Part shown: positions 1 to 9,080 of the stretch, in pieces
Layout: each line of letters starts with the position of its first letter
How positions within the stretch are numbered: position 1 is the first letter of the stretch
Assembly (NCBI GenBank): GCA_030141605.1
Contig: JAQGDQ010001424.1
Span: forward strand, 20,001-41,772
Reading direction: 5' to 3'
From: Tubiluchus corallicola
Lineage: Eukaryota > Priapulida > Priapulimorpha > Priapulimorphida > Tubiluchidae
Length of the DNA stretch: 21,772 nucleotides
Notes under the pieces: model-generated
Database searches by the model: none
Seen by the model: the letters and a program-made list of their open reading frames with translations, nothing else
Told to the model about the DNA's origin: nothing
Made by a program: the position numbers and the translations under genes

Positions 1-118
1 GTTGCCTCCTCCACAAATGCTTAGCGAATGTTTTAAAATATTTATCATTCACTGTACCGTACAACAGTTTACATCGTAATTACGAAATACTACTAACGCC
101 CACTGTAACTCACATAAC

Positions 119-614
119 CAGGCCCTATTTCAGGGGGGATACTTCCCCGGGTCCTCACTCTCCAGGGAGGCCTCGCGCCAAGGTAACATTTTTTTGCTTT
201 ATGCCAACATACTGCCTCTTCTCTCCCTCTCTTTCTCTTGCCGCACGCGCGCCATTTGCCTTGTGCGGCTCGGTGCCGATGTTCAGCTGTTTTCAATTTC
301 GGAATTTCTAACACCGGCTTGTACGGAAGTGAGAGTACGGTATTACATATTGCAAAGATGTTGTTTTTGATTTGACTATTTGACAAGTATTAAGGACTGG
401 TCTTGAGAATAAAGCAGTTTTTCTTTCAATTGTTCTTTCCTTTAACAACTGTATAACTCCATATTTTCTCTTCGAAAATGAAAATGCTTCTCCGGCGTTC
501 TAGCAGTTCAAAATTTTTTTTGGGTGCCAACCATGGTGGCGCCCCCCCCCCCCGGGGGGGGGGGCCTCACACGTCCCACTTCCCCGGGCCTCGCTTAGGC
601 TGAAATAGACCCTG
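119..614 (-). mobile_element. hAT-type MITE, copy 1 (longer copy)
   Basis: This is a non-autonomous DNA transposon of 496 bp with inverted ends. The left end reads CAGGCCCTATTTCAG and the right end, read inward on the minus strand, is CAGGGTCTATTTCAG. It is the same family as the element at 11660-12060, in the opposite orientation. Shared blocks include the GC-rich subterminal segment with GGGGAAGT, the stretch around 470-515 (GAACTGCTAGAACGCCGGAG on the minus strand) and the stretch around 170-240. An internal segment of roughly 215 bp (about 243-460) is absent from the other copy. No transposase frame is visible. The 8 bp on each side (111-118 and 615-622) do not match, so this copy is old, rearranged or mis-bounded. 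The hAT assignment comes from the CAGGG-type termini and the 8-bp target-site duplication of the second copy. Confidence 0.75.
542..564. repeat. C12-G11 homopolymer palindrome
   Basis: A run of 12 C is followed directly by 11 G, inside the right part of the first hAT-type MITE. It is a perfect inverted repeat and can form a hairpin or a quadruplex on either strand. Such a tract is also prone to sequencing or assembly length error. Confidence 0.9.
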
Positions 615-1177
615 TTAGTAATACGCTCTTATTTTTTCGCTACTAATTCTTATAGCCTAATATAAGATCGCTTCATAGATTTCTAGCGCAGAATTCATGA
701 ATTATATCTTAATTTTGTTGTATTAACAAAAACATGATTATCAATGTACTTGTAATGCATACGTATTTCTTTTATTGTGAAATGAATCTATTGAATTCTA
801 TTGAAAAAACTGTTCCAAATTGTACGTTTTTATTACCTTTTGAACAATTTTTCTGTTTCGCTGTTCATTAGAACAACCAATCATTCTATTAGCGTGGCCT
901 CAATTTAAAGAATAACTGAGCTATTATGAACGATTTCATGCTTTGACGGTTCTCGAATTTCGTGTGGTCTTAATGGATTTATTCGATAAGGTTTTTGCGA
1001 CAATGTTGTGCGTAACAGTAATTTTATGTGTAAATGTTTAGCACGTGTTGTTAAATACTTTGAATGAAGAATACAGGATGAATACTTTGAATGAAGAATA
1101 CAGGATGAGGACACTGCCAAAAATACAAAACTATAACCACCAAGCATAACTCCTGGACAACCGCAATAACGGTCAGC
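615..1177. other. AT-rich spacer without a recognisable gene
   Basis: I see no coding frame with credible composition here. The only structure is the 27-bp tandem duplication at 1054-1107, listed separately. Confidence 0.6.
1054..1107. repeat. Perfect 27-bp tandem duplication
   Basis: Positions 1054-1080 and 1081-1107 are identical 27-mers (start AATACTTTGAATGAAG, end CAGGATG). Two identical copies with no divergence suggest a recent duplication. The unit does not resemble the other arrays in the window. Confidence 0.95.
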
Positions 1178-1929
1178 TAGGCAGCGAAAGTTTTGGCAGT
1201 TGACACTTGAGCAGTGGACACTTGTGCAGTAGGACATTTGACCAGTGGACACTTGCAGCATTTGAGTAGAAACATTTGGCACTGAACGTTTGGGCAGTGT
1301 ATACTTGGGCAGCGCTTACCTACTTAGGTAAGTAGGTAGGTATGTATGTAGGTAGGTAGGGTAGGTACGAAGGTACATAGGCAACTAGATTGGAAGGCAG
1401 GCAGATAGGTAGGTATGCATGTAGGTAGGTAGGTAGGTAGATAGGTAGGTAGCCAGGGAGGTAGGTACGTAAGTTGCTAGGTAGGTAGGTTTGTAGGTAG
1501 GTAAGTAGGTAGGTAGTCAAGTAGGTAGTCGGGGAGGTAGGTAGGTTAGCTACGAAGGTAGGTAGGTTAGCTAGGTAGGAAGGTAGTTAGGCAGGTAGAT
1601 AGGTAGGCAAGCAAGTAGGTAGGCAGATAGGTAGTTAAAGAGATAGGTACATACGTAGGTAGGTAGGTAGGCAGGTAGGTAGGTGGGCAGATAGTCAGGG
1701 AGGTAGGTACCCAGGTATGCATGTAGGTAGGTATAGATAGCCAGGTAGGTAGGTAAGCAGGTAAATAGATTGGTAGGCGCTAAATGTCTACTGCCCAAGA
1801 GTCCAGCGCCACGTTCACTGCCCAAGTATCCACTGCTCAAGTGTTCATTGCTCAAGTGTTCACTGCCCAAGTGTTCACTGCCCAAGTGTGCACTGCTCAA
1901 GTTTGAACTGCTTAAATTTCCGCTGCCTA
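1178..1929. mobile_element. Foldback-type TIR element with subrepeat arms
   Basis: The two ends are inverted copies. The left begins TAGGCAGCGAAAG at 1178. The right, read on the minus strand from 1929, begins TAGGCAGCGGAAA, and similarity continues for about 45 bp. Both arms are made of diverged repeats of about 15 bp of the type ACTTGGGCAGTGAAC: forward at roughly 1195-1315 and reverse-complemented at roughly 1780-1915. The middle is a long degenerate GGTA array. Both ends sit at a TA dinucleotide, consistent with a TA target duplication, though other boundaries are possible. No transposase is encoded. The layout matches known foldback elements, whose long inverted repeats are built from short subrepeats. 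I do not recognise the family. Confidence 0.65.
1322..1777. repeat. Degenerate (GGTA)n microsatellite
   Basis: About 456 bp of GGTA/AGGT tetranucleotides with many point variants (GGCA, AGAT, TGTA, GGGA). It fills the centre of the foldback element. The open frames here, rich in Tyr-Leu-Pro-Thr, are translations of the repeat and not genes. Confidence 0.95.
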
Positions 1930-2094
1930 AGTAATTTAGAATCATAAACAATTAGAAGCATTTCTTGAACTAATTATCTCTCGTAAGTCTACAAGACAGG
2001 AAGGTTCAAAACAATCGACCTTTCAACAGTAGAGCACTGAAGATTAGCAAAGCAAGAAGAAGATACAAAATCCTTTGGTACGTTTTTGGCTTAA

Positions 2095-2830
2095 GAAGCC
2101 ATTTTGCACGTTTTCAAGATCGTAAAAGTTTTAGAAGACTTGCCTAGAGGTAACAATTTAGCCTCAAAAACGGCTAGTAACTTGACGGACGTGCTGAGCA
2201 TTAATTATTAAGGAATTCGTCTAAGTTACGTGTGTTGCAAAACCTAAGTGTTCAGGATACAGTTACTAGAGAAACTCCAGTATGTTTGCCCAACATTAGT
2301 GAGGAAATTGTTGAAGGTCTAAATTTTCCAGTTGACAAATAACATTACGAAAACGAACTTACTTCGGTCAATATAATTATGGCAACTCAACGGAGTGGGA
2401 AAATGTCTGAAGATACTGATTATGCCAGAAGACAGCTGCCAGGCTCACGAGGATGTCCCAGAGCAGATTAGGCATCAGATCATGGCAAAGCTAATTAACT
2501 GAAAGTAAATGAACTAAGCTTTATAATCTATGCAGACATAATCATAGTAACATCTCTCTGAAGAGGCATTAGTAATAATAACTAGAGGGCAACAAAATTT
2601 AAAAGTGCAAGCTCGTGGTGAGAGGATGTTCGTGCATCGTTAAATGACCTTTCCCTCGGTATAATTAATGCAACTAAACAAGAAAATACTTTAATACTAA
2701 TATATCATTGGATTCATGCTTTGGAAAGTTTAACTTCAGAACAAATAACACAACTAAAATAATATATTTCAACATACTATTGAAGTAAAATTAGAGCAAC
2801 ACAGACATTTTGGCAGTCTCAGTGTATGAT
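2095..2830 (+). pseudogene. Possible decayed coding relic, unknown family
   Basis: Several plus-strand open stretches follow one another with stops and frame changes between them. One frame is open at 2095-2208. A second is open from about 2205 to 2339 and, after one TAA at 2340, again to 2468; it includes CLPNISEEIVEGLNF. The same frame is open at 2622-2759 and includes WIHALESLTSEQITQLK. A shift of one frame then gives a further stretch to about 2830 (KLEQHRHFGSL). Composition looks more protein-like than the surroundings, but open stretches of 40 codons are common by chance. I recognise no domain. It could be an old transposon or host-gene fragment, or chance. Confidence 0.2.
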
Positions 2831-3020
2831 ATGACAGGTCTTTTTATTATCAAGTAATGTCATCAGCCAAAAATATTACAGTAAATTTAAAACATTTAAC
2901 TAAAAATATAATACACTTAGTAAAGCGCTAATAATACCACACAATATGACTTGTGCAATGTTTGATACGTTCGCGCTGCATTGTACAAAATTGCTTAACA
3001 TAGTATTGCTAGCATTGCGC

Positions 3021-3080
3021 TACGTTAAGTTACGTTCGTCAGGTTATGTTAGGTTGCATTACGTTACATTGCATTACGTT
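3021..3080. repeat. Degenerate pentanucleotide run
   Basis: Twelve diverged 5-mers in constant phase: TTACG, TTAGG, TTGCA, TTACA and TTATG types. TTGCA is the reverse complement of a rotation of CAATG, one of the units of the array at 17556-18331. It may be a decayed relative of that array or of independent origin. Confidence 0.6.
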
Positions 3081-4468
3081 TGCAATGAGGCTATTTAAGT
3101 ACAAAACACATCAATTAGTATGGTGTGTAAACCTGTAAACCAGACTGAAAGGACATTGATACTAATGTGCAGCGATACTTAAAGCAAAACCGCATCCAAT
3201 CTTAAACTGCAGGTCAAAACAATCTACTCTTCAAAATATTGAAAGTAAACATACTATTTTTTTTCAAAAATGACTTCGTGAAAAAATTGTTACCACACAA
3301 ACACAATTTCACGTTCGCGCCACGAGTTATTCACTGTTAGATGCATTTCGTTATTTATATGGACACTAGCGCCATTTCGCAAACGCAATGCACAAAAACA
3401 GGTGCTGTACCTCTCAGTTCAGATGTGTTAGTTTGTGACGAACTACACACGTTCGACAGCTCATGCGTGAGCACAGCGGTAAAATTGAGATTTTTACCTT
3501 AAAACTTGCCTAGTTTTAATGCAACACACTAAACATCTTACAGTAGCAAAGTACTTCAATTTTCGCTTTCGCAAACACGTGCAACACGCTCGTGGAATAT
3601 TTTTGCCGTTGAAAATTGTTAATTTAAGATGTCATCAATAATTGGGCTCGTCAGCCGTTAATGAAGATTTTTATCTATTATTTAATTTCCAGAAACACTT
3701 TTGCAGTATTAAATGTGTTAAAACATGTATTTTTATGGGACTTGAAAATGGGGTAGTATACGAAAAATCATCCTGTCTTCTTTTAATGTGTCCCTGCAGA
3801 CATTTTGCCATTCTTATATTAACGAAGATCTATGTCACTACCATAATCCTCGCATTGAATAGCAGGTATCAGTGAACATAAAACTAGACGCCGTTGTTAA
3901 AATGGTGAAATTTTTGCGTGAAGAAAATGACTACAGAATAACTAAACACGCTGTAAAACCATTTTTCTCAAAGATGCTTTGTTATTTGTCTTACGTGTCT
4001 TTTGAAACTTGCTAAAGCCATTATAGTTCAGTACACTCGTTGTAAAAACGCATTTAAACTGCGACGCTTGGGAATTCGTGTTCTCTCTGGACGTTTCGAA
4101 ATTGTAATGTCAGCTTGAGTGCTTGGAGCACACAAGCCGAAATCAACATGGCAAGGGGAATGTTGACCTTGTTAGCTTGTCAGCACGAAATGTGTTCCAA
4201 TGTCGAAAACGGAAATGCTTAGCTATAAGGAGTTCGTTTCATAGGTATGAAACTGACTTGCAAAAGTTGCAGTCGAATAATTTATTTAATTTGATGCAGT
4301 AGTTTTCCGTACAAGATGGCTGAATAACTATTAACCAATAACTAATTCGTCAGTATAGGAAGAGGCGAAAGAGCTGAATAAATCAGTTTGTTGTAAAACA
4401 AACATTTCAGCTCTTAATTCATTTCTCTTCATTGTTTGGTTAATGACAGATTTTTAGATATTGAACTG

Positions 4469-4503
4469 TAAGTAAATAAATAAGTAAGTAAGTATGTAAG
4501 AAG

Positions 4504-4602
<99 letters not shown>

Positions 4603-4774
4603 TGTAAGTAAGTAAGAAGGTAAGTAAGTAAGTAAGTAAGAAGGTAAGTAAGTAAGAAGGTATGTAAGTAAGTAAGTAAGTATGTAAGTAAGTAAGAAGG
4701 TAAGTAAGTAAGTAAGTAAGAAGGTAACAAGTAAGTAAGTAAGCAAGCAAGTAAGTAAGCAAGCAAGTAAGTAG
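4469..4774. repeat. (AAGT)n microsatellite
   Basis: About 306 bp of AAGT tetramers: pure in the first half, mixed with AAGG and ATGT variants in the second, and AAGC near the end. A roughly 48-bp variant pattern starting at 4601 recurs at 4681, so an 80-bp segment was duplicated inside the array. The array follows an AATAAA at 4475-4480 on the plus strand. Open frames on the minus strand (Leu-Leu-Thr-Tyr) are repeat translations. Confidence 0.97.
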
Positions 4775-5238
4775 CTAGTTTATCTAAAGTCGATTTTGAG
4801 GTACATAAAACCTTAGTTCACATAGCAACTATGATCACCAACAAAAGTTACAACAATTATTATAAAAAACTAATAAAAGCAAGTAAAATATTTACAAAAG
4901 TAAATTTAAAAGCACATAATTAAAATAACTACAATCCATTAAGTGTGTAAAAGCAATGAGCAAAATCTAAACAAGATCACTTATTTTATTCAAGCACAAG
5001 TTGGCATAAAACGAATGCTGATAAAAACAGGTAAAAACTACAAAATTACATACTTGAACAGGTAAGTCATTTCAAACTAGCACACGGAAGGGAAAAATAA
5101 ATCACTCGTTTCTTATTTCATTTACAAATATAGTAAGCGTGGCAGACACTGTTGAATCACTTTTTTAAGTTATTCCACGATTTTGATCCGCTATACTTAA
5201 TTGAGTGCAAACTGCTCTTGATCGTTTTTACAAGTGGG
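4775..5238. other. AT-rich spacer, nothing recognised
   Basis: A/T-rich sequence with scattered poly-A stretches. I see no gene, inverted repeat or array. Confidence 0.6.
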
Positions 5239-5251
5239 CTTTCTTCTTCTT

Positions 5252-5281
<30 letters not shown>
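5239..5281. repeat. (TTC)14 microsatellite, likely LINE tail
   Basis: A pure TTC run, (GAA)n on the minus strand. It lies just beyond a minus-strand AATAAA (plus-strand TTTATT at 5287-5292) that follows the RT relic. It therefore reads as the simple-repeat 3' tail of a minus-strand non-LTR retrotransposon. Confidence 0.8.
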
Positions 5282-5282
<1 letters not shown>

Positions 5283-5472
5283 TGTTTTTATTCTTATGAT
5301 TTTTAACTTAGACTAGCTGACACAATTTCACACATCAGCCTGTCACTGACTGACTGATTTTATGTATGATGTAATTTGTTCTACTGTGTTCTAGTATATA
5401 ATTTTTGCAATAAAGATTTTTATGTATTACATGCATATATACATATATAATTATACAGCATCACGTTTTCTC
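5282..5472 (-). mobile_element. Probable 3' UTR of the LINE relic
   Basis: Noncoding sequence between the RT relic and the (GAA)n tail on the minus strand, with AATAAA close to the tail. On the plus strand the same stretch also has GCAATAAAG near 5410, which could mark a second, oppositely oriented 3' end. The assignment rests on position and not on sequence recognition. Confidence 0.4.
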
Positions 5473-5676
5473 TCAAAGAGAGGTTCGCAATTCAAACATT
5501 TCGTTTATACAGCCAGTGTTTTTATGATACACTGATCTGTAGATTTCTTTTAACAAACATTGCTCGTGCATTTCAGTTATGCTAGGAAGTTCTGCTCTTT
5601 TTAACAGTGTGTTGTAATTAGAGGAGTAATCATTAAAGACAACGCGTAGAGCCCTTTCTTGAAGCTTACGTAGCAA
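5473..5676 (-). pseudogene. Non-LTR retrotransposon RT C-terminal relic
   Basis: The minus-strand frame encodes a fragment starting around LRKLQERALRVVFNDY and going on through LLKRAELPSI to a TGA near 5473. The pattern L-Q-x-R-A-L-R-x-V-x-x-D-Y, then L-L-K-x-x-x-x-P-S, is typical of the region C-terminal to the reverse-transcriptase domain in CR1/L2/Jockey-like LINEs. The frame extends slightly upstream of the first Met (PPVVGSQLL), so that Met is not a true start. The catalytic RT core (the YxDD box) and the endonuclease are absent, as expected for a 5'-truncated LINE insertion. The natural C-terminus normally runs further, so the TGA is probably a decay stop. Downstream on this strand come an AATAAA and a (GAA)n tail at 5281-5239. 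The family is inferred from motif memory only. Confidence 0.7.
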
Positions 5677-5931
5677 CTGTGAACCAACAACTGGTGGACG
5701 AGTCTCGTACGTACTACTTGCCTTCTCCTGAGTTTTTTTACACCTTCACTTTAGTGTGCAATGCAATGTTTATTGTCAAGAAAAGACTGCGTTCTTAAAT
5801 CAAATATTTTTCAAGAATTCCCATCCATGTGTGATATTAATGAATTTATATTTTTAAACAAAAGGGGAGATGTGGTAGTCAAGAAATTGTTGATTAACTA
5901 CGTGCATAAAATTTCAACAATGGGTGATTAT

Positions 5932-6890
5932 AAATTAAGAGGTTCGAATTAATTATGCTAAGAATCAAAATTAAGAGGTGCGAATTAATTATGCTAAGAA
6001 TTAAAATTAAGAGGTTCGAATTAATTATGCTAAGAATCAAAATTAAGAGGTTCGAATTAATTATGCTAAGAATTAAAATTAAGAGGTTCGAATTAATTAT
6101 GCTAAGAATCAAAATTAAGAGGTTCGAATTAATTATGCTAAGAATTAAAATTAAGAGGTTCGAATTAATTATGCTAAGAATCAAAATTAAGAGGTTCGAA
6201 TTAATTATGCTAAGAATTAAAATTAAGAGGTTCGAATTAATTATGCTAAGAATCAAAATTAAGAGGTTCGAATTAATTATGCTAAGAATCAAAATTAAGA
6301 GGTTCGAATTAATTATGCTAAGAATTAAAATTAAGAGGTTCGAATTAATTATGCTAAGAATCAAAATTAAGAGGTTCGAATTAATTATGCTAAGAATTAA
6401 AATTAAGAGGTTCGAATTAATTATGCTAAGAATTAAAATTAAGAGGTTCGAATTAATTATGCTAAGAATCAAAATTAAGAGGTTCGAATTAATTATGCTA
6501 AGAATCAAAATTAAGAGGTTCGAATTAATTATGCTAAGAATTAAAATTAAGGGGTTCGAATTAATTATGCTAAGAATCAAAATTAAGAGGTACGAATTAA
6601 TTATGCTAAGAATCAAAATTAAGAGGTACGAATTAATTATGCTAAGAATTAAAATTAAGAGGTTCGAATTAATTATGCTAAGAATCAAAATTAAGAGGTT
6701 CGAATTAATTATGCTAAGAATTAAAATTAAGAGGTACGAATTAATTATGCTAAGAATTAAAATTAAGAGGTTCGAATTAATTATGCTAAGAATCAAAATT
6801 AAGAGGTTCGAATTAATTATGCTAAGAATTAAAATTAAGAGGTTCGAATTAATTATGCTAAGAATCAAAATTAAGAGGTTCGAATTAATT
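5932..6890. repeat. 36-bp minisatellite, ~26.6 copies
   Basis: Near-identical 36-bp units (core GAATTAATTATGCTAAGAAT, then CAAAATTAAGAGGTTC). The main variation is one C/T site (AATC versus AATT). It alternates strictly C,T,C,T over the first nine units, giving a 72-bp dimer, and becomes irregular later. Rarer variants are GTGCG in the first unit, GTACG in three units and GGGG in one. The period is 12 codons and the unit has no stop in some frames. Both strands therefore show open frames of about 340 codons (repeats MLRIKIKRFELI on plus, NSNLLILILSII on minus). The C/T change is silent in the plus frame (Ile). I treat these frames as by-products because there is no non-repeat domain on either side and both strands are open. 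Confidence 0.97.
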
Positions 6891-7077
6891 TTTCTAACAA
6901 TTAAAGTATTCACCGTCATACATATATGCAGATGTGTTTGTTATAATTATGGTATTTTTAATCAACTTTGCTTAAAAAGAGCCTTGTATTTGTAGGGACG
7001 TGTTCCTGTATGCGTTGCTTATTTAAGTGTGTGATTTGTTAATCGTACTTATCTTCATGTTTTGTAAAATAAAGCGT
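6891..7077 (+). mobile_element. Possible plus-strand LINE 3' end
   Basis: AT-rich noncoding sequence ending in TTTTGTAAAATAAAGCG (AATAAA at 7068-7073), followed at once by TTA/TTATTG simple repeat. A polyadenylation-like signal placed directly before a short-unit repeat is the usual 3' end of CR1/L2-like LINEs. No coding part is left, so this is an inference. Confidence 0.4.
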
Positions 7078-7247
7078 TTATTACTATTACTATTATTATT
7101 ATATTGTTATTGTTATTGTTATTGTTATTGTTATTGTTATTGTTATTGTTATTGTTATTGTTATTGTTATTGTTATTGTTATTGTTATTGTTATTGTTAT
7201 TGTTATTGTTATTGTTATTGTTATTGTTATTGTTATTGTTATTGTTA

Positions 7248-7299
<52 letters not shown>

Positions 7300-7356
7300 T
7301 GTTGTTGTTGTCGTCGTCGTCGTCGTCATCATCATCATCATCATCATCATTATTAT
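7078..7356. repeat. TTA/TTATTG/TTG/TCG/TCA mosaic microsatellite
   Basis: Ordered blocks: irregular TTA/CTA (7078-7103), (TTATTG) about 24.5 copies (7104-7250), (TTA)n (7251-7295), (TTG)4 (7299-7310), (TCG)5 (7311-7325), (TCA)8 (7326-7349), then TTA again. Each block differs from its neighbour by one base per unit. Open frames with Leu, Asn, Tyr-Cys or Ile-Thr runs on both strands are repeat translations. Confidence 0.97.
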
Positions 7357-7524
7357 GTGTTTTAATCATGTGTAAATGAGAGCAAGGTGAGCAATGAAAA
7401 ACACTGTCCAGGTATTTACAATTGAACGTTTTATACCATACACATGTACAGTACATGCTATAAAATATACATATGCCTATTATACCCGCAGATCTATTAT
7501 AGTTAGAGGCTGAAGCTGAGTCAG

Positions 7525-8212
7525 TTGCTAAAGAGTTGTTGCGTGCCACCTTGCATAAGCTTAAAGAGTTGTTGCATGCCACCTCGCATAAGTTTAAGGA
7601 ATTGTTGCGTGCCACTTTGCATAAGCTTAAAGAGATGTTGCATGCCACCTTGCATAAGCTTAAAGAATTGTTGCATGCCACCTTGCATAAGTTTAAAGAG
7701 TTTTTGCGTGCCACCTTGCATAAGCTTAAAGAATTGTTGCATACCACCTTGCATAAGTTTAAAGAATTGTTGCATGCCACCTTGCATAAGCTTAAAGAAT
7801 TGTTGAATGCCACCTTGCATAAGTTTAAAGAATTGTTGCGTGCCACCTTGCATAAGCTTAAAGAATTGTTGCAAGCCACCTTGCATAAGTTTAAAGAGCT
7901 GTTGCATGCCACCTTGCATATGCTTAAAGAGTTGTTGCGTACCACCTTGAACAAGCTTAAAGAATTGTTGCGTGCCATCTAGCATAAGCTTAAAGAATTG
8001 TTGCGTGCCACCTTGCACAAGCTTAAAGAATTGTTGCGTGCCACCTTGCATAAGCTTAAAGAATTGTTGCGTGCCACCTTGCATAAGCTTAAAGAATTGT
8101 TGCGTGCCACCTTGCATAAGCTTAAAGAATTGTTGCGTGCCACCTTGCATAAGCTTAAAGAATTGTTGCGTGCCAGCTTGCATAAGCTTAAAGAATTGAT
8201 GGTTGCCACCTC
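7525..8212. repeat. 33-bp minisatellite, ~21 copies
   Basis: The unit is CATAAGCTTAAAGAATTG followed by TTGCGTGCCACCT and a TG link. In the first two-thirds (7525 to about 7920), AGCTT and AGTTT versions mostly alternate (66-bp dimer) with extra scattered variants. From about 7980 to 8200 all copies are the AGCTT/GCGTG type and nearly identical. The period is 11 codons, so several frames on both strands stay open for 75 to 300 codons (for example HKLKELLRATL on plus). Being open in many frames argues against coding. Confidence 0.96.
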
Positions 8213-9080
8213 CATACGCGTGCGACCAGTTGCAAATAGTTTGAAAATGTGAAAAAAACATTAGGAACGCAAGTACTTCAACAACACCTGTACAATATAC
8301 AAAACCTGAAAACAGGAAGTTTCCTAGAGTAGTAATTAAGTGGTTTACGACATTGTGGGAAAGTAAGCTGTTCGTTCTGGTGAACTATAATAATAAAATG
8401 CAAAATGGAGAAGGGAGTAACAAGTAAAATGAGCAGACGACGAGGCTACAGGTAATCTGTGATTATTATGAATGTTTTCTCAGATTTATAACTGTTGCTA
8501 TAAAAATACTACACGCGTGTTATGGTGTTAATGCATTCCGCTGACAATTCAAAAGTCGCTGTTTCCTTCAACCTCGTAGTTGCAGCTTCCAGTGAATCAC
8601 CTAAACTGCCAGGTGTGTTGTGTTAATCAGCAAAGAATTGAAAATCCGGTTTTCCAGCAAGCAACGTATTGTAACGAATCCGGGTTCCATTCCAGGCGGC
8701 AATTTCGGATCCCACTTATGTGCACCAGTGTAACGGATCCGGGTTCCTGCGCGGATCCGTCTCAGGATGTATAGAGCGGCATACAAGTTATGAAATACTT
8801 TACAGCAGACGAGAAAAGTAAAAAGAATACGAATGTAAAATAAACTTTAATGCACAACCAGTAGCTCCATGACATGTGAACAGAGTTTTGTATAAAAATC
8901 AGCAAACGTACAGCATTCACCTTTACATGTTGGAATCGTCAAATTACCGCAGGCATTCTGTTGTATACAGGTACATTTGCATTACTGGGCTTCTCGACCA
9001 TACCCATTACTAACATTAGGGGGTTGGTCAAAATCTGCCTTCGTAACAGTATTTTACTTTAAGCTGGCAACAAACACAAA
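8213..9080. other. Spacer, no gene; GGATCC-rich patch
   Basis: No convincing coding frame. The open stretches at 8580-8786 overlap on opposite strands over a GC-richer patch with three GGATCC sites and show no known motif. Confidence 0.5.
8666..8760. repeat. Short repeat patch with inverted ACGGATCCG
   Basis: The motif GTAACGRATCCGGGTTCC occurs twice (near 8670 and 8730). The second copy forms a perfect inverted repeat, ACGGATCCG and CGGATCCGT, with a 10-bp loop (8733-8760). The first copy contains GGTTCCATTCC, which fits the Pol III B-box consensus GGTTCNANNCC. No A box or tRNA fold is visible around it, so a SINE origin is only a possibility. Confidence 0.45.

Larger units (their letters stand above)
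1930..4468. other. Long spacer; no intact gene
   Basis: About 2.5 kb with no convincing gene. A possible decayed coding patch (about 2095-2830) and a degenerate pentamer run (3021-3080) are listed separately. The 77-codon open frame at 3642-3875 has no recognisable motif and a composition expected of AT-rich noncoding DNA. Confidence 0.5.

Noticed and set aside
93-386. 97-codon minus-strand frame
   Set aside because: It runs across the MITE boundary and GC-rich terminal repeat, so it is not a conserved coding unit.
905-1282. Cys/Ser-rich 125-codon minus-strand frame
   Set aside because: It is produced partly by the 27-bp duplication and the 15-bp subrepeats of the foldback arm.
3021-3080. 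Telomere-like TTAGG repeats
   Set aside because: Only isolated TTAGG units among TTACG, TTGCA and TTACA variants; no run of telomeric units.
5894-6995. Long open frames of about 340 codons on both strands as repeat proteins
   Set aside because: They are generated by the 36-bp array: the period is 12 codons and the unit lacks stops in these frames. Opposite strands are open together and there is no non-repeat domain.
7055-8261. Poly-Asn/Asp, poly-Leu and Cys-Lys-Val-Ala repeat proteins
   Set aside because: Translations of the trinucleotide mosaic and the 33-bp array in several frames at once.
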